This document shows positions 26,688 to 32,507 of a stretch of DNA of 32,507 bases, in pieces (within the stretch, counting starts at the first letter, position 1; each line of letters opens with the position of its first letter). The notes beneath the pieces are model-generated. The model saw only the letters and a list, made by a program, of their open reading frames with translations. It made no database searches and was not told the origin of the DNA. The position numbers and the translations under genes were made by a program. This stretch comes from Terriglobia bacterium (lineage in GTDB: Bacteria; Acidobacteriota; Terriglobia; Terriglobales; Acidobacteriaceae), in contig JAIQFA010000062.1 in assembly GCA_020073525.1 (NCBI GenBank), forward strand, positions 1 through 32,507. Direction: 5' to 3'.

Positions 26688-27938
26688 TTACACCCGGCGC
26701 GAAAATTCGGCTGCATCAGCCTCGGGCAGAGTACTGCGGAGGTTGCCGCTGCTGGCGCTATCCTTCTGATTCCGGACCTTAAAATCTTCGAGCGCGAAAG
26801 CAACGAACTCAGAAATCCGTCGCTTGAATATCGCGCTGTCGAATTGTAGCGAGTGTTCGCGAATTGTCCGCGGACGAAACTCGTGCTCCATTGATTCAAA
26901 TTCCAGCATCGCCTTCGTCAGCCCGGAAAGTGATTGGTCCGTGAAGAAGACCCCGGTCGGGTTCTCCGCTCGACCCTCGCCCGAAAAAACACCGCGCACG
27001 GTTTCCAGCACGCCGCCGGAGGCATAGGCAATCACGGGCTTTCCGAAACTCTGCGCCTCAACCGGGACGATGCCAAAATCCTCTTCTCCCGGAAAGAGCA
27101 ACGCGCGGCATCCTGCAAGATTCTCGCGCAGTTCGCCATCGCTTACCCTTCCAAGAAATTCCACCGTAGGTCCGGCCATGCGGCGGAGAGCCTTTTCCTG
27201 CGGACCGCCGCCGATGATCTTCAACCGCCTGCCCAGTTTCGTACAGGCAGAGACTGCCAAGTCAAATCGCTTGTAATCAACCATGCGCCCGATCGCGATG
27301 TAGTACTCGCCAGGTTTATCGCTGACTTTGGCCGTTGAGGTCTCGACCGGCGGATGAATCACGGCAGCCTCGCGCCGGTAATACTTCCGGATACGCGAAG
27401 CGATGAAGCGCGAATTCGCCACGAAATAGTCGACTCGGCCCGCACTCGCATAGTCCCAAAGCCGCATGTAATGCGCCGCCAGCGAAAAAACAGTACCCAC
27501 CAGGAGTCCCATGCCACGCCTGTATTCCGGGTACATCTCCCAGATATAACGCATCGGCGAGTGGCAGTAACAGATATGGCAGGTCTTTGAGGACGTAATC
27601 ACTCCCTTGGCTGGCCCCGATTCCGAACTGATCACCAGGTCATATCTGCTGAGATCAAACTGTTCCAGCGCCAGCGGCTGCAGGAAAAGAAAGTGGCGAT
27701 GAAACTTCGTTGCCCCGGGAACTCGCTGCAGGAAGGAAGTCTGCAACCGTCTGTTTTGCAGGACAGGACTGAAGGTCGACCGGTCGGCGACCAGCGCAAA
27801 GAGGTCGGCCTGCGGAAACACTTCTGCCAAGGCTTCGACAACCTTTTCGCCTCCGGCACGCCCAACGAACCAGTAGTGAACAATGGCGACGCGAAGATCG
27901 CAGAACGGTTTTGTTGTGCCACTTGATTCTTGTATCAA
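26688..27938 (-). CDS. Glycosyltransferase family 4 (GT-B fold)
   Basis: The 416-residue product has an N-terminal nucleotide-fold start (LRVAIVHYWFVGRAGGEKVV) and the GT4 signature E-x7-E in GEEDFGIVPVEA, followed by GKPVIAYASGG. YYIAIGRMVDYKRFDLAV and RRLKIIGGGPQEKAL mark the donor-binding half. The only suitable start is TTG 27938, preceded by AGGA about 9 bp upstream; the nearby ATG at 27945 is in another frame. Retaining GT4 enzymes add a sugar from a nucleotide donor on the cytoplasmic side. The gene converges on the Wza-like gene with 62 bp between stop codons and lies downstream of a GT2 and a flippase on the same strand, so a role in the same polysaccharide is likely. Donor and acceptor are unknown. 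Confidence 0.9.
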   Translation of the reverse strand: MIQESSGTTKPFCDLRVAIVHYWFVGRAGGEKVVEALAEVFPQADLFALVADRSTFSPVLQNRRLQTSFLQRVPGATKFHRHFLFLQPLALEQFDLSRYDLVISSESGPAKGVITSSKTCHICYCHSPMRYIWEMYPEYRRGMGLLVGTVFSLAAHYMRLWDYASAGRVDYFVANSRFIASRIRKYYRREAAVIHPPVETSTAKVSDKPGEYYIAIGRMVDYKRFDLAVSACTKLGRRLKIIGGGPQEKALRRMAGPTVEFLGRVSDGELRENLAGCRALLFPGEEDFGIVPVEAQSFGKPVIAYASGGVLETVRGVFSGEGRAENPTGVFFTDQSLSGLTKAMLEFESMEHEFRPRTIREHSLQFDSAIFKRRISEFVAFALEDFKVRNQKDSASSGNLRSTLPEADAAEFSRRV

Positions 27939-28016
27939 TCTTCAATTTCCTGAGGCATCATCGCAATAGAAGGCTGTAAACAAGCCCTATCGGCCCTTGC
28001 TGGGGTTGGGAAAGGG

Positions 28017-29003
28017 TTATGTAAGACTACCGCAGATTGCTAGATCTTTGACGACGCTCTTCCATCCCGCTGAGTAACGCTTGTATCCACCGTTCAGTAT
28101 CTCCTGGAGTACCCTCGGAATTCGCTGAACACACGAACGTGGCAGACCCGCTCTATGCTCGAGGTGGGAAATTTTCTTTTCGATAAGCTCCTGTGCATAT
28201 GCTGCCTGCGGAAAGAATGCATAGTTCTTTTCCAGCTTTTCTTTGAGATCTCGAAATCGCTCGATCTCCTCAAGATAAAACGTGGCGGTTGTATTCATCG
28301 CGCGCTCGGCCTGCCCTCGCAGTGATAGCGGCCCGGGCCCCATTTGCTGCGAGGGGTGTTGACGATACCGGATCAGCGGCTCCGGAATGACCTCAAATTG
28401 TCCTCGAGCGGCCAAAAGAAACGAGATCCATCGGTCGTGAATGTGACGAACTGGGATTGGCGCTAGCTGATCAAGATATTCTCTTCGAAAGGCAAGCGTT
28501 GCTCCAGTAACGACTGGATGCCTTACTAGAACGTCGAGGGCATGACCTTCCGCGAATTGACGTTGTTCCCGACGAGTAAATGAAAAAGACTGCCAAAGAC
28601 TCGCACCCAGCGACCGAGAATCGTCATCAATCAGCTCGCCGTCGCTAAAAGCCGCGACTATTTTGGTCGAGCGCGAGAACGATCTTTCGATGCATTCAAG
28701 CTTATGCCCCAACCAAACGTCATCTTGATCCGACAGCGCAATAATGTCTCCACGACACGACGAAATCGCTGTTTCGAAGTTTTTGGTTGATCCAAGAGTG
28801 GCGTCATTAACCAAGAGTCGCGTGGGAAACGGCACTGACCTGGCAAACCCTCTTACACTCTCGGCGCTGCTGTCTGACGATCCATCGTCACAGACCACAA
28901 GTTCATCTGGATGTCTGGTTTGCTTGGCAATACTCTCAAGCTGCGACCCGAGATGCCGCATCCCGTTGAAAGTGCACATCGCCACTGAGATGTTAAGTCC
29001 CAA
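28017..29003 (-). CDS. Glycosyltransferase family 2 (GT-A fold)
   Basis: The 328-residue protein opens with the GT2 fold (ISVAMCTFNGMRHLGSQLES). DDGSSDSSAES binds the nucleotide and LSDQDDVW holds the metal-binding acidic motif. PVVTGATLAFRREYL and HIHDRWISFLLAARG fit the acceptor half, with HDRW in the position where the catalytic base often lies. The start is TTG 29003, which overlaps the end of the flippase gene by 11 bp and has GGAGG about 10 bp upstream inside that gene; this is a translationally coupled pair. No membrane helices are evident. It probably transfers one residue of the repeat unit; sugar specificity cannot be read. Confidence 0.9.
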   Translation of the reverse strand: MGLNISVAMCTFNGMRHLGSQLESIAKQTRHPDELVVCDDGSSDSSAESVRGFARSVPFPTRLLVNDATLGSTKNFETAISSCRGDIIALSDQDDVWLGHKLECIERSFSRSTKIVAAFSDGELIDDDSRSLGASLWQSFSFTRREQRQFAEGHALDVLVRHPVVTGATLAFRREYLDQLAPIPVRHIHDRWISFLLAARGQFEVIPEPLIRYRQHPSQQMGPGPLSLRGQAERAMNTTATFYLEEIERFRDLKEKLEKNYAFFPQAAYAQELIEKKISHLEHRAGLPRSCVQRIPRVLQEILNGGYKRYSAGWKSVVKDLAICGSLT

Positions 29004-30591
29004 TTCTTATCATCCTCCGGGCGATGCGCACGCCCGGTATAAAGCTCTCAATTTTGTTCCAATCGTAATCGTCAAAAAAGGCACTGAGGAGAATGGCAAC
29101 GACGTAGAGTGTCGCGAAGATCACTCCCAACGCCACAAGGCCGAACCAGGACAGGTCTTTCATCGAGTGAAGGGCCAAGAGTACGGAGAGGAGTAGGACG
29201 GAACATAAGATCGGTTTCAGATATCCTTCCGCAAATACTCGCAAAACCGAATAGCCGGTACGACGATGGAACGTCACAATAAAGAAGGCTGCAGCGGCGA
29301 TTAAAGACACGGATGTCCCAAGTACTGCCCCGGCAAAACCAAATTTATAAATCAGTCCCAAGCTTAACACCACGTTGAGGACAACCCCCAACATCGCAGA
29401 TTGGATGCCGGGTTTCATGTCGCCTTTTCCCGCGAAGATCAGAAATCCGGGGCCGGTCGTGAGATTCACAAAATTCACGATCAGGATGACGCTTAGAGGG
29501 AGGGCAATCAATTTCATGCTGGAGCCAATCCAGAGTTCGACGAAGCGATTCGAGATTGCGACCACGTAGCAGATCACCGGCACACCGCAGAGAGCCAGGT
29601 ATTTGTGCGTGCGAAAATAAAGCTCCTTAATCCTCGCTTCATCACCCAAAGCGTTTAATTCCGAGGCTGCGGGCAAGACCGGACTTAAGATGAATCCGAT
29701 AGATCCACGGACCTTCAGCGCAACGTCGCTGGCAATGTCGTACCACCCTACGGGATCGACACCGACGAGCATGGCTAGAAAAACCTTTTCCACTTGGTTG
29801 TGCACTGCCACCGCCGCCTGCGTGATATAGAGACGAAGGCTATAGCCAAACATCTTCCTCGCCTCAATCCGGTCGAAGCGCATCGGGTTCAACGCGACTT
29901 GAGGCAACAAGCTTCGCACAATGATGAGATAGATTGCGACGGTTACAATTCCAGACGCGATATAGCCATAGATCAATCCCCGCAGGCTCCATCCCCGCAG
30001 CAGCAACAATGCCCCGAAGAAGGCGCTCAGCAAGACGTTTCCGGCGCTCATGATATTGGTCAGGTCGAGACGCTGCAGACCCGTGGTCACGGAAGCGAAT
30101 AGCTGAGTCAATAGATTGGTGGCAATCACGATCAGAAAACAACGCAATAGAAGAGTCAACTCGCCACTTGGGACGGTGCTGCCACGAAACAATTTGGACG
30201 CCAGCAAAGGACTGGCAATCCAAAGAACGGCTGCGATGGCCACGTCCAGCAACAGGAACAATGTTAATCCAGAACTCAACAACCGAGTCAGACCATCGAG
30301 ATCCCGTCGCGCATGATATTCGGCGACGAACTTGCTCAAGGTGCCCACCAACCCCAGATCCGCCAGAGATGTTAATCCATTGATGGCCAAAAAAACCGCC
30401 CACGTGCCGTACCCTGCGACTCCAATCTTGTGCAGGATCAGCGGAGTCATGATGAACGGAATCGGCGCTATGAAAACGTAGCGCAGACCGCCAAACGCGA
30501 CGTTGCGCACGATCTTCGTGCCCAGAGATCGCTGTGCTCGATCGAGAGCGACTGAGGCCACCTTTTCTTCTTTGATTTCTTCGGTCAGCAT
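28993..30591 (-). CDS. Polysaccharide flippase (Wzx/oligosaccharide flippase type)
   Basis: This is a 532-residue integral membrane protein with about twelve to fourteen hydrophobic helices and no other domain. VAFGGLRYVFIAPIPFIMTP, GVAGYGTWAVFLAINGL and LADLGLVGTLSKFVAEYHAR near the N-terminus are typical of the polysaccharide biosynthesis/MATE-like flippase family. Members move lipid-linked oligosaccharide repeat units across the inner membrane. The ~30 residues before the first helix are charged and cytoplasmic. The ATG at 30591 has only a weak ribosome-binding site. The gene overlaps the downstream GT2 gene and is divergent from another GT2 at 30856, so it lies at the centre of the polysaccharide cluster. 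Confidence 0.9.
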   Translation of the reverse strand: MLTEEIKEEKVASVALDRAQRSLGTKIVRNVAFGGLRYVFIAPIPFIMTPLILHKIGVAGYGTWAVFLAINGLTSLADLGLVGTLSKFVAEYHARRDLDGLTRLLSSGLTLFLLLDVAIAAVLWIASPLLASKLFRGSTVPSGELTLLLRCFLIVIATNLLTQLFASVTTGLQRLDLTNIMSAGNVLLSAFFGALLLLRGWSLRGLIYGYIASGIVTVAIYLIIVRSLLPQVALNPMRFDRIEARKMFGYSLRLYITQAAVAVHNQVEKVFLAMLVGVDPVGWYDIASDVALKVRGSIGFILSPVLPAASELNALGDEARIKELYFRTHKYLALCGVPVICYVVAISNRFVELWIGSSMKLIALPLSVILIVNFVNLTTGPGFLIFAGKGDMKPGIQSAMLGVVLNVVLSLGLIYKFGFAGAVLGTSVSLIAAAAFFIVTFHRRTGYSVLRVFAEGYLKPILCSVLLLSVLLALHSMKDLSWFGLVALGVIFATLYVVAILLSAFFDDYDWNKIESFIPGVRIARRMIRIGT

Positions 30592-30855
30592 GTATGGACA
30601 CTAGTCTCGCCTGCCAACACTAGTCACCAGGGAAGTTCGTCTCCTTCGACCTCCTCGCAATTCTACAACGCGGACGTGTGGGCGCCTTTCATGAAACCGT
30701 TCAGCAAGGCCCAAGACTCGACACGTGTGTACAATCAACCCCGGCATCGGGCACCATGGCCGCCAGATGCTCCCGCCCCTAACTCTCCGCTCTTTCTTGT
30801 TTTGGCGCGTGCGAGTCAATACAATCAATCCGGCCCCTATGAGAGTAATCCGGAG
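30592..30855. other. Divergent intergenic region between flippase and GT2 genes
   Basis: The 264 bp must hold promoters for both directions, but I see no clear sigma-70 pair or operator. A plus-strand frame is open from 30676 into the GT2 gene, but its sequence is proline-rich and unlike the family. Confidence 0.4.
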
Positions 30856-31725
30856 ATGACAGCGCAATCTGTCTGCGCGGTGATTGTTACGTACAACCCC
30901 CAACCAACATTCATTGACAACATTGTAGCTGTCGCCGCACAGGTTGGCCACGTTGTCTTGGTGGATAATGGTTCCTCTGGCGAAACGCAGCGGCACCTCC
31001 AGGAACTGGAGACGCGTCTAGGGTGCAAGGTGATTCGCAATCATCAGAATCTGGGGATTGCCGCAGCTCTTAACCTTGGCGTCAACCACGCGATAAGAGC
31101 GGGGTTTGACTGGGTCGCCGCTTTTGACCAGGACAGCTGCGTAAGCGACGGGTTTATTTCCCAAATGCTGGAGACATACCAGCGAGCTGCGCATCCAGAA
31201 AAAGTCGCGATCATTGCCCCAACCTGTGTCGATCGCGAATCGAGGATTCGTATAAGAATGTTGCGATCCAGCAACGGCAAGGTACTTCTTGCAATGACTT
31301 CCGGAAGCATGATGCCGTTGAGTGCGATTCGGGACGTCGGGGGATTTGATGAAAGCCTGTTCATGGACTACGTGGACGTCGAATTCTGTCTTCGCGTCAG
31401 GCAGAGGGGAATGCTGATTCTTCAGTCGCCCGCTGTACTCTTCCACGCTCTAGGACGGACTACGTTTCATAACTTCTTGGGCCTTGCCTTCGGTGTGACG
31501 AACCACTCGGCAGGGAGGCGCTATTACATTACTCGCAATCGCCTGCTGCTGCTCAGACGCTACGCGGCAGACTGGCCATGGACATGGCGCGAGAGCCGGT
31601 CGATGCTCTTTGACGCCGCCAAGATCGTATTGATGGAAGACAACAAATGGCAGAAGTGTCGAGCGATGGCAATGGGCACGACAGATGCCCTGCGCGGCAA
31701 AGTGGGCAAGCAGATTGAACTTTAG
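30856..31725 (+). CDS. Glycosyltransferase family 2, rhamnosyltransferase-like
   Basis: The 289-residue product begins at ATG 30856 directly before the conserved CAVIVTYNP strand; an open extension of 60 codons upstream carries no family features. VVLVDNGSSG binds the nucleotide, AAFDQDSCV holds the DxD metal site, and GGFDESLFMDYVDVEFCLR is the motif typical of dTDP-rhamnosyltransferase-like GT2 enzymes. The C-terminus is basic and amphipathic (RRYYITRNRLLLLRRYAADW), as in membrane-associated members. A Shine-Dalgarno is poorly placed (GGAG abuts the ATG), so the exact start is less sure than the family. Rhamnose transfer is a family-level guess. Confidence 0.88.
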   Translation: MTAQSVCAVIVTYNPQPTFIDNIVAVAAQVGHVVLVDNGSSGETQRHLQELETRLGCKVIRNHQNLGIAAALNLGVNHAIRAGFDWVAAFDQDSCVSDGFISQMLETYQRAAHPEKVAIIAPTCVDRESRIRIRMLRSSNGKVLLAMTSGSMMPLSAIRDVGGFDESLFMDYVDVEFCLRVRQRGMLILQSPAVLFHALGRTTFHNFLGLAFGVTNHSAGRRYYITRNRLLLLRRYAADWPWTWRESRSMLFDAAKIVLMEDNKWQKCRAMAMGTTDALRGKVGKQIEL

Positions 31726-31789
31726 CACAGGCGTAGAGTTAAGCCAGATCAAGACTGTCAAGAAAAACTCAGGAATGGATTAATGTCGA

Positions 31790-32507
31790 ATGGTTAGGGC
31801 TGCCTGCACAATTGTTTCCGCAAACTATATTCCCTACGCACGAACGCTCTGCGACTCCTTCCTGGAGTTCCACCCCGATCATAAATTCTATGTCTTGCTT
31901 GCGGACCGCCCACCAGAAAGCTTTGACGCGTCGCGCGAAAACTTTGAATTGCTGTTGGTTGAGGATCTGGCCATCCCCAACTTTCAGTCGGTAGCCTTCA
32001 AATACGACATTCTCGAATTGAACACCAACGTCAAGCCCACATTCCTTAAGACGCTTCTCGCTCGAGGAGTGGATCAACTCCTATATTTTGACCCGGACAT
32101 CCTTATTTGCTCGCCAGTTGACTCGCTATTTGACGCATTGAACACAAGCGGAATAGTTATTACTCCCCACTGCACGGTACCTAATGAAGAATTGCCAAAC
32201 GAGGAGGCGAACCTGCTGTACACCGGCGTCTTCAATTTGGGTTTTATTGCCGTGTCCAAAACGACGGAGGCGGAACGCTTCCTCGCGTGGTGGGAACGTC
32301 GATGCCTGACTCTCGGATACGCAGAACGCTGGACTGGTCTTTTTGTCGATCAAAAATGGATCAACTTGGTCCATTGCTATTTCGAATCTGTCCATGTGCT
32401 GAAACATCCCGGGTGCAATGTTGCTTATTGGAACCTCCATGAAAGAACAGTTGAGAAAGGTCCAGCGTCATGGGTTGTCAATGGGAATGTGCCTCTTCTC
32501 TTTTACC
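31790..32507 (+). CDS. Glycosyltransferase (GT8-like), 3' end beyond window
   Basis: The frame is open from ATG 31790, with an in-frame stop seven bases upstream, to the window end (239 codons). It begins AACTIVSANYIPYARTLCDS, a start typical of proteins that read a nucleotide-sugar donor in a GT-A fold. It has LLYFDPDILI as the DxD-type metal site, TGVFNLGFIAVS, and GLFVDQKWINLV, an arrangement close to GT8-like and related bacterial glycosyltransferases found in polysaccharide clusters. In full-length relatives known to me a second domain often follows, but it is not visible here. It lies 64 bp after the GT2 gene in the same direction, so both probably belong to one operon. AGGA lies about 15 bp upstream of the ATG, which is rather far. 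Confidence 0.85.
   Translation, partial: MVRAACTIVSANYIPYARTLCDSFLEFHPDHKFYVLLADRPPESFDASRENFELLLVEDLAIPNFQSVAFKYDILELNTNVKPTFLKTLLARGVDQLLYFDPDILICSPVDSLFDALNTSGIVITPHCTVPNEELPNEEANLLYTGVFNLGFIAVSKTTEAERFLAWWERRCLTLGYAERWTGLFVDQKWINLVHCYFESVHVLKHPGCNVAYWNLHERTVEKGPASWVVNGNVPLLFY

Noticed and set aside
30676..30855. 60-codon N-terminal extension of the second GT2
   Set aside because: The peptide is proline-rich with no signal peptide or GT2 features, and the fold starts right at the ATG 30856.

Overview
The window looks like a piece of an Acidobacteriota chromosome (Terriglobia/Koribacter type), possibly a metagenomic contig. This rests on gene content only: an Oar-like TonB-dependent receptor with an N-terminal carboxypeptidase-regulatory-like domain, a 14-blade 'reg_prop' sensor, an ABC permease fused to an M1 aminopeptidase, HAF-repeat and Ig-like surface-protein fragments, and a DUF5107/TPR protein. 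No rRNA, tRNA, CRISPR array, insertion sequence or phage gene was seen.

Region 1 (1-9411, minus strand) is a candidate galactan-type utilization locus. In order of transcription it holds a secreted GH2 beta-glycosidase, a secreted GH53 endo-beta-1,4-galactanase overlapping it by 26 bp, a large TonB-dependent receptor, and a propeller-type sensor that runs off the window edge. A near-identical inverted repeat lies about 111 and 114 bp upstream of the start codons of the GH2 and receptor genes, which suggests shared control. The last ~25 codons of the sensor before the edge do not look like the family, so a junction is suspected there.

Region 2 (9289-10950) is decayed or rearranged DNA. The C-terminal part of an Ig-like surface protein (minus) abuts a HAF-repeat fragment (plus), and both lack their N-termini at the same point near 10360-10380.

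Region 3 (10951-16623, minus strand) holds an ABC ATPase followed by an ABC permease/M1 aminopeptidase fusion. Upstream of that pair is a secreted, cysteine-containing beta-helix protein with a strong hairpin just after its stop codon.

Region 4 (16827-23878, plus strand) is a compact operon: a Tat-exported GH2 glycosidase, a cytoplasmic DUF5107/TPR protein of unknown activity, and an MFS sugar porter. It reads as a self-contained system for hydrolysing, importing and processing a beta-linked sugar, and it is the best candidate here for undescribed biochemistry.

Region 5 (24004-32507) is the edge of an exopolysaccharide gene cluster: a Wza-like multi-SLBB export protein, a GT4, a GT2 and a Wzx-type flippase on the minus strand, and divergently a second GT2 and a further glycosyltransferase cut by the window end.
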